Below, in pieces: positions 1 through 11,365 of a DNA stretch of 64,000 nt. The translations under genes and the position numbers were made by a program. The stretch is taken from NCBI GenBank assembly GCA_026214975.1, contig JAOBSW010000018.1, positions 62,001 through 126,000 of the forward strand. The letters run 5' to 3'. A model generated the notes under the pieces. It saw nothing but the letters and a program-made list of their open reading frames with translations. It did not search any database and was not told the origin of the DNA. The stretch is from Gentiana macrophylla (lineage: Eukaryota; Streptophyta; Magnoliopsida; Gentianales; Gentianaceae). How positions within the stretch are numbered: position 1 is the stretch's first letter; each line of letters opens with the position of its first letter.

Positions 1-725
1 ACTTCAGATTGAACTGAGGGTTGGTGGGGTTGAGTTCCTAGCATCAGTGTTCTCCTACTCTCCTCATGTTTGACTTCTGAAAAAGAAGATTTGAGGCCAC
101 GTAGGGGAGATTTGCCAAGAATCCTACCCCGCACATCATCAAGACTAGGGCTTAGACCCATAAGGAAAGTAAAGACCCTGTCATTTTCAGTATTGTCCTT
201 GTGGATTTTTGCATCAGCAGTGCATTTCCATTTGTAATCACTGAAAAGATCAAGTTGTTGTCATATTTTGTTCAACTGATTGTAGTACTGAGTGACTTCT
301 TGATCCCCTTGCCTTAGATCCTTCAATTTTGACTTTAGATCATAGATGGCTGAAGTATTGTCCTTCTTGGAGTGGAGATCATGGACAGCAGACCAGATTT
401 CTGCAGCAGAATTGTAGAACATGAAGTTCTCACTTTGCTCCTTGGTCATAGACCCCACAAGCCATGACATAGTCACATTGTTCTCAGCCTTCCATTGCCT
501 TAGTTGAGGATCATTAGCAGGAGGCTCAGTGATTTCTCCAGTTAAATACCCCTCTCTGCTCTTTCCAGCGATGAACATGAGCAGAGATCTGGACCACAGA
601 TGGTAATTGTTACCATCGAACCTGTGGTTAGTAAGAAGATGGGAGTTATAATTGCTACCCCCTTGATTGAGAGAAGCTCCAGTTGAAGCTGGAGTTACAT
701 CAGAGGAATCAGCACTAGATGCCAT
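1..725 (-). pseudogene. Ty1/copia gag polyprotein, 5' part, one in-frame stop
   Basis: Gag (capsid) protein of a copia retrotransposon, cut by the window edge. The frame opens at the ATG at 723-725 and runs 154 codons. It shows the copia gag N-terminus: a Ser/Thr-rich leader, then NYHLWSRSLLMF near residue 41 and the helix-rich capsid region ending VTQYYNQLNKI. A TGA follows directly, and the same frame then stays open to base 1 with more gag features (FLMGLSPSLDDVRGRILG, then EVKHEESRR). The family has Trp at the stop position, so the break looks like a single TGG to TGA change. The primer-binding site and 5' LTR lie just upstream at 793-1073. The element is antisense to FY and sits in an FY intron. 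Confidence 0.85.
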
Positions 726-792
726 TTTTGTGGTTTTTTGAAAAAACTCAGAAAAATGGGATTGAGGAAGAAGATGAAGATTTTAAGCACAA

Positions 793-805
793 GGCTCTGC
801 TACCA
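793..805 (-). other. Primer-binding site, copia element 1
   Basis: On the - strand this reads TGGTAGCAGAGCC, one base off the usual initiator-Met-tRNA primer site TGGTATCAGAGCC. It directly abuts the inner end of the LTR. Confidence 0.75.
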
Positions 806-1073
806 TGTAGAAAAGATAGGAGGAAAATAAGTATTATTGCTTAAAAAGCCTTATGAGACCATAAGGAGTGATTACAATATAAAGGAAAACCTCCAACGAT
901 AGGATACACTGTTCCAACGGTTATGAACAGTGTATCCTGGCCAAAAACAGAGAAAAGACAAAAACAAGGAAAAGGTCCCTAAAAAACACCATTAGGTCCC
1001 TAAGAAAAAGGAGAATAAGCTATACTAAACTATTATACAACATAACAGCAGATATATAGCCTATATTTTAACA
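806..1073 (-). repeat. 5' LTR of copia element 1
   Basis: A 268-bp block with TG...CA ends on the - strand (starts TGTTAAAATATAGG, ends CTTTTCTACA), placed directly between unrelated sequence and the primer-binding site. The matching 3' LTR would lie left of the window, so target duplication cannot be tested. Confidence 0.7.
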
Positions 1074-1098
1074 ATTACTTCCCCCTAAAAAATGGAAG

Positions 1099-1336
1099 TG
1101 TTATTTGATAACAGACACAAACAATATACTGGGCTTGAATAACTTGATCCCATTCTCTTCTATTCATTACTTTATATAGATTACAACCACAACATAAACA
1201 TTAAAAAACATAATCCTATAGGGAATAGGATACTACTCTTAGACTGACTTACTACTAACCGACTTATAATGTATGACTAGATAGTAGACACGGTAGCACA
1301 CACTAGCCACAATACTAACTTACATTTATTCTGACA
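1099..1336 (-). repeat. 3' LTR of copia element 2
   Basis: A 238-bp LTR with TG...CA ends. It shares a diverged, collinear sequence with 5647-5869, including the blocks after TTGATCCC and around TTATATAGA. Confidence 0.82.
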
Positions 1337-1350
1337 CTCCCCCTCAACTT
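1337..1350 (-). other. Polypurine tract of copia element 2
   Basis: The - strand reads AGTTGAGGGGGAG immediately before the 3' LTR. This is the purine-rich plus-strand primer typical of copia elements and confirms the element's direction. Confidence 0.8.
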
Positions 1351-3306
1351 GGAGCATTGATATCTAACATGCCCAATTTGGAACAAACAAATTCAAGACG
1401 ACTCCCAGTTAACGCTTGTAGACACATCTGCCATCTGATCCCCGAACATACGAATGGAGTACAAATCTCTTCAGCCATGATCTTGTCTCTACCAAGTGAC
1501 AATCCACTTCAATGTGCTTTGCCCTATTAGGGAACACATGGTTGGAGGCAATATATATTGCTGCTTGGCTATTACAATGCAGTGGCACTGACCCTTCTAT
1601 AGTCTGCAAGAAAATGTTTGATCTATGTCAACTCACTACACGTGTGTGCCATGGCTTTGTATTATGCCTCTGCACTAGATCTCGATACTATAGTCTGCTT
1701 CTTGTATTTCCAGGTTATCAGATTCCCACCTAGGAATGTGCAATAGCCTGTTGTGGACTTCTATCTGATGGTGAACCAGCCCAATCAGCATCAGTGTACC
1801 TCTCTACTCTCAAATGTCCATTCGGTCTGAATATAATGCCAAGGTCAGGGCTTCATTTTGGATACCCCAAAATTCTTGTCAGTTGTCATTGCATCGTAGT
1901 GAGGCTTTCTCAGACATTCTAGAGATTGACTCACCACAGTAACTGCACAAGAAATGTCTGGTATGATAATAGTCAAGTAGTTGAGTTTAACAACCATTTT
2001 TCTATACTGCCTGGGGTTCTCTAGAATTTCACCTTCTGTTCTGTAACATTTTCTGATTTGGATCCAGAGGAGTATCTAGTGGTCTTCCCACGAGCATACC
2101 TGTCTCGCTTAAAAGGTCAAGGACATACTTTCTTTAACATAACATAATGCCTTTCTGTGATTGGCAACCTCAATACCAAGGAAATCATGTAAATATCCCA
2201 GATCCTTTCCTTAGTGTGAAATTCACTGCTAAGGAACTGATTTAATCAAATATTGCCATCTTCATCATCTTTAGTAATTACAATATCATCTTTATACAAT
2301 AAAAATACATAGCCTGATTCAATTTTCATATGAAAGATGGAGAAGTCAGTTTGACAACTTTTCATCCCAAACATGTTTACCATGTCCGAGAATTTCCCAA
2401 GTCATGCACATTGGGACTGTTTAAGCCCATATTTCAGTAATCTGCAAGAAACAATCCTTGGTGGTTGCTCCATGTAAACTTCATGCAAGCCGCAAAGGAG
2501 AAACACATTTTTGACGTCTAGTTGCGACAATAGAGATTAGGATGCAAATTGATGGCCTCTTAGCGACCAGAGAGAAAGTCTTCTAATACTCTAACCCATA
2601 AGTTTGGGTGTAACCTTTCGCAACCAATCTTGCCTTATTTAACCTTGTAAACCCATCGACAACCCACCATCTGTTTACCTGGTGGTAATGGGACCCAACT
2701 CCCACATACTATTTTCAACTTTTCATGAAGAGTATGCATTTCCTTCTTCATTCTCTCTCTCCAATTCTCATTGGGTAATGCCTCCTGTAGGTTATAGGGA
2801 TTTGATTGATGTGGAGTGACATAATCATCAATCGGGTGTTTGGTGACACATGATCGAGTTCCTTTGCGTAACGCAATAGGTAGTTGATCATCAGATGGCT
2901 CAGGGCCCCCAAAAGAGTTGTTTCCGAGTTATGAGTAATGGGAATACGTGGTCTGCGAGTATACACTTGTGTACTCGGGGGAAGAGGATCAGGTGGATCA
3001 GGTACAGGAATGGAAGCATGTATTTCCAAAGGTTCTAAGTATGGAACAGTATCTATTTTTGGGGCATTTTGGCTGGACTTGGTGCCTTCTTTAAGAAAGG
3101 CTATATCTTGAATATGTGTAGTTTAGTATGGTGTTATTTCAGAGAAGGTGACATTGGCTGAAGTTTAATATTGACGTGACGCTGGACTATAACACTTGTA
3201 TCCTTTATGAGTGCATGAATAACCCAAAAAGTTACACTTATTTGCCCGAGGATGAAAGTTATCAAATCAAAGGCCTAAGTTATAGACATAACTCACACAT
3301 CCAAAT

Positions 3307-4347
3307 ATTTTTGGTAGAAGAAGGAACGATGGACTCTTTCTTTGGGAAAAGAACGGAGAAAGGAGACTCATCATTCAATGTTTTAGTTGGCATTTTATTT
3401 ATAAGGTAACATGAGGTAGAACATCACTCCAAAAATGTTCAAGGAGACTCGTGTATAATTAATGTCCGTGCAACATCAATAAGACCAAGACTGATAGATA
3501 ATGTCCGTGCAACATCAATAAGACCAAGACTTATTACTTTTTGCTACTCCATTTTGTTGTGGAGTATAATGAGACCAAGACTGATAGATAATGCCATCGA
3601 TATTGAGAAACTCATAAAATTGACTTTTATATTCCTTTGGCTTTATCTGTACTGTCCATACGGACTTGACAGTCAAATTGAGTTTGAATTTGCTGTTGAT
3701 ATACTCCCCCTGTTCCTTTTTATTTGAGTGAGCCTTCAGAATTACACATATTAAGGAAGTAGCTTAATGCTTTGACTTTAACAATAAAATGACTAAAAGC
3801 CCCTTGGATGTAATTAATGGCATCTTCTTCTTCATCACTTACCTAGCAATAAATAAGGGTATGGTGGGAAATGATGCTTTGGAAATTGAACTACATCAAA
3901 TGAAAAGGAACAAATAATTTTAGCAAGTGCATCAATTAAAAAGGAACGTAGGGAATTTCTTAATGCTAGAAATATCTTAAACTGTGATAACTACATTTTT
4001 GGTAGAAGAGGGAATGATGAGCTCTTTGGGAAAAGAACGGAGAAAGGAAACTCATAATTCAAGGTTTTAGTGGGCATTCTGTTTATAAGGAAACATGAGG
4101 TAAGAAATTTACTCCAAAAATGTTTAGGCTTTCATGTGTTTCATTAATGTCCGTGCAATATCATTTAGGTGATGGTTCTTACGTTCGGCTACTCCATTTT
4201 GTTGTGGAGTATAAGGTCACGAAGGCTGATGGATAATGCGTGGGTAGTGGGAAACTCAGAAAATTGACTTTTATATTCCTTGGCATTATCTGTAAGGACC
4301 ATACGGACTTTACAGCTAAACTGAGTTTGAATTTCTTGTTGAAATAT
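3307..4347 (-). repeat. Integrase segment duplicated either side of a MITE
   Basis: About 350-390 bp at 3307-3699 recur in the same orientation at 3996-4347. Both copies start at TTTTTGGTAGAAG and share AAAAGAACGGAGAAAGGA and the CATTTTGTTGTGGAGTATAA block. The first copy also contains its own short tandem duplication (TGTCCGTGCAACATCAATAA occurs twice near 3462 and 3502). The spacer between the copies is a Stowaway-like MITE. Confidence 0.8.
3704..3955. mobile_element. Stowaway-like MITE
   Basis: The left end reads CTCCCCCTGTTCCTTTTTA after a TA. The right end is the inverted form (TAAAAAGGAACGTAGGGA), decayed in its last bases. It is non-coding, has a size usual for Stowaway (Tc1/mariner) MITEs, and separates the two copies of the duplicated integrase segment. 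Confidence 0.55.
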
Positions 4348-4904
4348 CTTAAAGCAAGAAATTATTTCAGTTCGTGATACGAGAGTAATCATCAACAAAG
4401 GTAACACAGTACCGAATTTTATTGAGAACTTATATGGTAATGACCTCATACATCAGAATGGACTAACTCGAAGGGGGACTGCATTTGTTTATGAGTAACT
4501 TTAAAAGGATGACCTACAATGTTTACTCAATCGACACGTTTCACATCGTAAAGACTCTATGTGTGAAATGCCATCAACTAGTTTCTTCAAAATTTGGAGG
4601 GATGATTGTCCTAGTCGAGAATTCTAATGAATTGGAGTTGTACTTGCTTGAAGGGCAGCCAGACATGTACTAGGATCATCAAAAAGATATAAACCTCAGC
4701 TCTCATGACCCGTACCAATCTTCTTCCTCGTCTGGAGATCCTGTAAAATGTACATCACAAGAATCGGGAAGAACGTAAGTGAACAATTTAGATCTGTTGT
4801 GATTTTTACAGACTGATAACAAGCTGAAAGGAAATTTAGGGACCTGAAGAGTAGAGGAAATGCAAATATCAGAATTTAAGCATATTTTATTAACACTAGA
4901 AACT

Positions 4905-5331
4905 TTGGCTGATGACCCATTCGCAAGGGTTACTTAATTCAGGATCAAGCAATGATTTGTAATTGGATAAATGCTCAGTTGAACCTGTTGTTCTGTGGCT
5001 CCGGAATCTAGGATCCACTTCTTCAGTTTAGAGCAGTACTATGCTGTTGAACCAGATTAGATGTTGTAGAAGGCAGAATTTCTATTTCTGTTCGGTTAAT
5101 CTCTTGTTTTCTTCTCGAGATAACACCCATTCGCAAGGGTTACGAATTCAGGTTCAAGCAAAGATTTATAATTGGACAATGCTGAGTTGAACCTGTTGTG
5201 CTGTGGCTCCAGAATCTAGGATCCACTTCTTCAGTTTAGAGCAGTACTACCAGATTAGATGTTGTGGAAGGCTGAATTTCTACTTTCCGTCCGGTTAATC
5301 TCTTGTTTTCTTCTCGAGATAACACCACCTT
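4905..5331 (-). repeat. Tandem duplication of the copia protease region
   Basis: Two direct copies of about 210 bp (about 4915-5128 and 5126-5331). Each starts at CCATTCGCAAGGGTTAC and ends in TTCTTCTCGAGATAACACC. On the - strand each copy carries the retroviral-type aspartic protease site in the context KKWILDSGAT, so the active-site segment is doubled. Frames are broken downstream of the motif. Confidence 0.82.
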
Positions 5332-5633
5332 AACACGAGATACAGATCTGTGCATCATCTTGTCTCCAAGAACTTGCTCGTGGATCATTTTTTTCTGGTT
5401 TATTACAAACTGAATGATGATCCATGTCTTTTTCAGTAAAGAAAATCTCAACAGAGCGTGACCATAGTGTATAAATCTAACCGTTCAACCTTATGATCGC
5501 TGGAAGGTATTTGCGGTTGTTGATGGATTGAACAGGCCGGTTGACTTGCCGTTAGGCTTCTATACCATGTTGGATTCTGACATGGTGAACTACTAGGTTA
5601 ATACGACCTAGGGTTTAATTAGAATAGAAACTT

Positions 5634-5646
5634 GGCTCTGATACCA
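5634..5646 (-). other. Primer-binding site, copia element 2
   Basis: The - strand reads TGGTATCAGAGCC, a perfect match to the initiator-Met-tRNA primer site, directly next to the LTR at 5647. The leader that follows contains a short decayed gag start (MSESNMV, then a stop). Confidence 0.88.
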
Positions 5647-5869
5647 TGTTATTCAATAAAAGACAGCTATTTATCAGGATGGAATAACTTGATCCCGTTC
5701 TCTTTCATTCATTACTTTATATAGAGAGTACAACCACAAGATAACATGAAAAACAGAATCCTAGGATTAGATTACTACTCTTAGACTGACTTACTGACTG
5801 ATTTATAGCTTATGACTAGATACGGCAGCACACATTAACCACAATACTAACTTATATTTATTTCTAACA
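5647..5869 (-). repeat. 5' LTR of copia element 2
   Basis: A 223-bp block with TG...CA ends (- strand starts TGTTAGAAATAAATATAAG), next to a perfect primer-binding site. It is the partner of 1099-1336. Confidence 0.85.
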
Positions 5870-6240
5870 GAAAAATCTATTTTACCAAGATTGTAACAAT
5901 GTAGCGTGTCTTTAAAAGAAAAGCTGTAAAAGAATACTGACATTGAGGACAACAATGATGTGAGGTATGGAATACGATGACAACTGTGATATGTCTTGCA
6001 TCGTAGTATATCAACTTCACATCTGGAGAGTAACTTCTCTCTATTTTCAGGTAGTATAGGTAATTATTAACTTTCTACTTCCTTTATCTTTTAAGTATCT
6101 TTTATGTCTCTTAGCCTGGCTCTGCAAGTAACCTCTTCAGCTTCTTGTGTTGGCTCTTCCAAAATTTTAATCATTTAAATTGTGCAGCTCTAATGCTTAA
6201 TCTATTCACTCATTTTTTTGACGGGGTTCTACCTTGACAG

Positions 6241-9200
6241 CATTGGCATGGCATCCATTTCATGAAGAGTATTTTGTTAGTGGGAGTTATGATGGATCAA
6301 TTTTCCATTGGCTTGTTGAGTAAGTCCTCTACTCTTGCTTTCCTTCCTGTTTCTTCCCCATGACTTCAGTAAGGTTTGTATGATAATTCTTGACCGTGGA
6401 GATTTTCTGTCAAGTGTGCTGGAACCTAGTATATCTGAGCTTTGCGACCTGGTTAGATGTGTGTCCATGATTATTTAGCCCCTTTTGTGTATGGATTATC
6501 CATAGTTAAGGCGATCTTCTTGGCGACGCCTAGGCGAGAGGCAAACTGGTGGCGCTTTCTTCCCGCCTTTTTCTCGGGTTGCATGACCATAAAGCTTTGA
6601 CGATTTTTCTTCAACCAAAGATGGTAAATCCGAGGCTTTTGCTGAACTCATGTTTGATTAGATGGGCCACTACTCACCTCACTAGCCATGGCGGCTCCAA
6701 GATACATTTTTGATCTAGGGTTTTAGGGGACCCTAGCTTTGATACCATGTGAGAAATAGGAATGGAAAACAAGAATCTTTTTATTATATTTCTTATTCAA
6801 ATACAACACCGATCCAGCATATATATAGTCATTAGGCTGAGAGTCTTACCTCCTTACAACTTAAATTCAGGGATTACAATCACATAAAAATGGAACAGAA
6901 TAACAGAATAAAACCGCACTTACGGCTCCTTATTTGACATTAACCATAACACATTAATTATAACAGAAAGACCAAAATACCCCTCATTCTTCACAAAGTT
7001 GCATCCACGATTGAGCCCAAGAGAGGAGGAAATGCCACCTATTCCTCATCTGCTCTACTGGTGTCACGAAGATTAAATGGGGCCAATTATCTGGAATGGT
7101 CCCAGACAATGAAATTGGCCATTGAAGGCAGAGGAAAGCTCACAGGAGAATCCAAGATGCCAGGACTGAATGTTCCCAAACTTGGATCTTGGAAGTCAGA
7201 AAAATCTAACAATGGCATGGCTCATTAATTCCATGGAGCCGACCATTGCTAGACTCCACATGTTTCTTCCAACAACAAAGGATATTTGGGAGGCTGTGAG
7301 AGATGTACCCAGACCATGAGAACTCCTCATAGATCTATGATTTGAAAACCAGACTCTGGAATCTCGCAGAGAACTAGAGGCGTGACCACATATTATAATG
7401 AGATAGTCATCCTATGGCAGGAGTTGGATATCTGCCATGAAGACTGCTGGGAATGCTCTGTATATAGCACCAAATTCAAGAAGAGGGAAGAGAATGAGAG
7501 GGTGTACTCATTCTTAGCAGGCCTGGATCAAAGTCTGGATGAGGTTTGGGGGAGGAATCTGGGAGGATCACCCTTACCATCCCTTAGGGAAGACTTGTGT
7601 GAAGTAAGAAGAGAGGAATCCAAAAGGAAAGTAATTACCATAACAAAAACCCAGAAACCACAATAGGGACTTCATCCTTAGTGTCTGCCAGAGAAGACAA
7701 CAGGAATAGAAAGCAAAAACCTTGGTGTTGATTATCCTATGCAGCCATAACTGGGATGTGACCACATATTATAATGAGATAGTCAGCCTATGGAAGGAGT
7801 TGGATACCTGCCATGATGACAGCTGGGAATGCTCTGCAGATAGCACCAAATTCAAGAAGAGGAGGAGAATGAGAGGGTGTACTCATTCTTAGCAGGTCTG
7901 GATCAAAGTCTGGATGAGGTTTGTGGGAGGATTCTGGGAATATCACCCTTACCATCCCTTAGGGAGGTCTTCTGTGAAGAAGAGAGGAATCCAGAAGGAA
8001 AGTAATGACCATAACAAAAAACCCAGAAATCACAATGGAGACTTTAGCCTTAGTGGCTGCCAGAGGAGACAACAAGAATAGAAAGAAAAAACCTTGGTGC
8101 TGATTATCCTATGCAGCCATAGCTGGGAAAGGATCTGTTAGCATTTCACCTTCTCTTACCCTTCATAGAGCTTTCCATGTTCCTAAATTATCTTGTAACC
8201 TAGTATTTGTTTGCAAGTTAGCCTCAAAGACTAACTGAAATCTAATATTTTCCCCTGTTGATTGTAAGTTCCAGGAGGTGAATTTGGGAAGGAGATCGGG
8301 AATGCTAAAATGCAAGATGGTCTCTACATTCGGAGGAAAGAGATATTATCAGATCTGAGGCTGACTCTGGATTTAAGTGCTACAACACATTAATTATGTC
8401 CATTAATGAAACCATGACGTGGCATGCTAGTCTAGGTCATCCCAGCTTTAGTTGTTTGCAAAAATTGTTTCCCGAACTTTTCATTAATAAAAAGTTGTCT
8501 GATTTTCAATGTGGAGTGGGTGAGGTATCCAAGCACAAAAGAAGTACCTATAGCATTCAACCCTACAAACCCACCAAACCATTCACTTTCATTCATAGTG
8601 ATGTTCGGGGTTCCTCAAGACATCAAACCGTGAATGGAAAGAGATGGATTGTGTGATTTATAGATGATCACACACGTTTAACTTGGGTTTACTTGTTAAA
8701 CGAGAAATCAGAAGTTAAAAATGCCTTCATACAGTTCTATAATATGATAAGACCCAGTTCCATACTCATGTTGAAAATCTGTAAACATATAATGATACTG
8801 AGAACTACAAGGGCCTTTTACAAGATTTTTTGTCAGCAGAGAGGGTCATACACCCAACCTCTTGTGTCAACACACCACAACAAAATGGTGTTTCTGAGAG
8901 AAAGAATAGGCACTTGAGCTGGTGAGATCCCTTATGCTAGCCTCTAAACGTCCTAAATATTTTTGGGGAGTGGCCCTATTGATTGGAGTGTATCTGATCA
9001 ATAGGCTTCCCTCCAGAACTTTTAACTTTGAGAAACCCATTGATGAACTTTAAAGACATTTTCCCAACACTAGACTGGTTCAAAACTTGCCTCTAAAAGT
9101 GTTCGGATGTGTGGCATTCACACAAACATACAATCAGGCAAAGCTAGATCCAAGATCTACCAAGTGTGTGAGGATACATAGTTTCTCACAAACTTTCATT

Positions 9201-11311
9201 GATCCTTGATTCGAAAGCGAGAGGATACATAGTTTCCTGACATTTCTACATAGGATCATCAATATTCACAAATGTTGGAAAGTTATTGCCTGGCATGGTC
9301 AGACGATGCCTAGATGTCGCCTAGTCGACCAGGCGATCCCTCTTTGTCTTGGCATCGCTTAGCACTTTAACAACTATGGGATTATCAGATCTTTTTGGTA
9401 ACATTGCTCCTTTTGCGAGATAATTGTAAGATCTTTAGAGTTAGGTGCTTCCGGAGAGGCTGAGATTGGAAGAATGTCAAGTTCATTTTTCTATAGCTTG
9501 GTCATGGTTTCTAGTGGCTTAATATCAGTAGCCAAAGTGAAGTATATTTAAAACATAACGTTCGGCTATCATTTTCTTTTTGAATCATTGTGGCCAAGCA
9601 CCTTCTCAGAAATGGATAAAAGGAAATATGGAAGGCTTCTTCCATTGGTTTTGATTTTTATTTTTGTAAATGATTCTTCCATTTGAGCAATATTTTTGGC
9701 CTTCCATTATCTGATGTTGCTATTATGACGGGAATAAAATACTGGAAATTTGCTGAAAAGTTTTCTGTATCCTCGAACTATACTTAAAGGGAAGCTGCTT
9801 TCCTTGGAATAGGCCCCAAACCTTTTTCTGTGCTAACCGTACCTAAAGTACTAAGAATTGGGGTTTTCAGGACTTCTCAAGGATTCTATGCTGAGTTGTT
9901 AGTCCAAACCTTTCGTTGTTTAATCCCTCAGGCTGGTTCACATAATGAACTTTGGAAAGTTCAACTTCTTTTTGTATTCTAGAATAGCTTTAGCACTATG
10001 GATGCATTTCTTGACTTACTTGACAAAGAGAAAATGAGCTGCTTATGATGCAAAATTTATCTGCTTGTACCCTTCTGTGTTGTTTTGTTCTAACCCTATA
10101 TTGGTAGTTGGGCTGTAGTCATGTGCTGTTCTAGGGGTTGTGGCAAATCTATGAAGAGAAAGAAAAGTTGTAGAAGCGTGTATCTTCATGAGCGGCTTCT
10201 ACTTTGTTGACATCGTGCATGTTCTATCTTTAACAATAAGACGTACTGCTACAATTTCTCAAAATCTTATTAGTAAATCTATGTGGACAGGCATGAAACT
10301 CCTCAGGTTGAAATTGCTAATGCTCATGATAACAGTGTTTGGGACCTTGCTTGGCATCCTAGTGGCTACCTTCTTTGCAGGTAAAATAGTTTTCCAAATG
10401 TTATATACTGATGCACATCTTCTCGTAATTGCTTTTGCTTGTCTTATTGCACTTGGAATCTCAATAGTATGACATAATTGAAGGGACTTGGTGCAAGGGT
10501 AGAAATTGTCCCTTTGTGACTAGAGGTCATGGGTTTGAGATGCAGGATAACTTTAAGAATATAGGATAATCCCTTGTATAGTAGGCTTAAATAGCATGGT
10601 TTTTTCCAAATTAGGGTGAGAAAGAAAAACTTGAATACCTAGTGTACCTCCGTAAATCATGTTTGAGTCATTCACAATACCAAAAGAGTACCTACTAACA
10701 TTTTTCCTCATCTCACCCCTAATTTATATCCATCCAACCACTTTTACTTCACAACTATTTCATTTATGATAGTTTAAGGGTGTATACATTTAACCACTTT
10801 CTTGAACTATGTGAAAACTCTAGGATGACATATATTTAGAAACGGAGGGAGTATCTTTCTTTTGTTGATATTTCAGCCTTTGTGTTTGCGTTCTTGGCCA
10901 ATGAATTTTCTAGTCAACAAACCTAGACTGCCTCCCTCAAAGCAAATGCAGCGGAAGAATAATCTGTATTCTCATACATTATTTTAATGTTGAAGATGCT
11001 TTCTATCCCATATGAAGATTTCTGAATTAGGATTTAATAATGTCATTGACAGTTTAAATGGATTCAAAATTTTGTTTCTTATGATATTTTATATTTTTGG
11101 TGGTTTTATTGGATTTTCTAGTCTTCATATTATCATTTCATTGATAAGGAGAGTTACGGGTGTTCAACATTTTTAAAACCGAACGGAACCGATACAAACT
11201 GAACCATTTAGATGTTTTTTAATACTAAAACCGAACCGAACCAATTTGAATTGGTTTGGTTTTGTTTTAAAAAAATAAGACCGAAAAAACCGAATCAAAC
11301 CGAACCGACAA

Positions 11312-11365
<54 letters not shown>

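Larger units (their letters stand above)
1351..4480 (-). pseudogene. Copia pol remnant: integrase, reverse transcriptase, RNase H
   Basis: Read on the - strand from right to left. At 4449-4189 there is an integrase core piece containing EIQTQFSCKVRMVLTDNAKEY, the copia segment that carries the second catalytic Asp (DNAKEY). At 3029-2748 there is the variable Pro-rich linker between integrase and reverse transcriptase (PDPPDPLPPSTQVYTRR). At 1609-1409 there is the RNase H end, with [14 protein letters not shown] and [10 protein letters not shown]. Stops and frameshifts separate every piece, so no polyprotein can be made. A MITE at 3704-3955 and a partial duplication lie in the integrase part. 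Confidence 0.8.
1099..5869 (-). mobile_element. Degenerate Ty1/copia element 2, antisense in an FY intron
   Basis: A 4.77 kb copia element with both LTRs (1099-1336 and 5647-5869), a polypurine tract, a primer-binding site and a remnant gag-protease-integrase-RT-RNase H order read on the - strand. All coding frames are broken. Gag is reduced to a short leader, and internal duplications plus a MITE enlarge the integrase and protease regions. The LTRs share long blocks, for example around TTGATCCC and TTAGACTGACTTA, but differ by many substitutions and indels, so this is an old insertion. The immediate flanks (GGAAG and GAAAA) are not a clean target duplication. Only 25 bp separate it from copia element 1. 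Confidence 0.88.
6501..9378. mobile_element. hAT-like non-autonomous element filled with copia fragments, in an FY intron
   Basis: Both flanks carry the same 8 bases, GGATTATC (6493-6500 and 9379-9386), an 8-bp target duplication as made by hAT transposases. The ends are inverted: CATAGTT at the left and AACTATG at the right, followed by related GC-rich subterminal sequence (GGCGACGCCTAGGCG at the left; inverted TAGGCG/ATCGC motifs at the right). No transposase is present. The interior holds an antisense copia LTR with primer site (6736-6965), a sense copia gag with a tandem duplication (7040-8127) and an integrase piece (8380-9240). Confidence 0.75.

Noticed and set aside
1099..5869. Exact target duplication for copia element 2
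   Set aside because: Flanks GGAAG and GAAAA do not match; I could not support a duplication.
10484..10620. Functional tRNA gene
   Set aside because: Only box-like motifs are present; no cloverleaf with acceptor stem and anticodon loop could be built.
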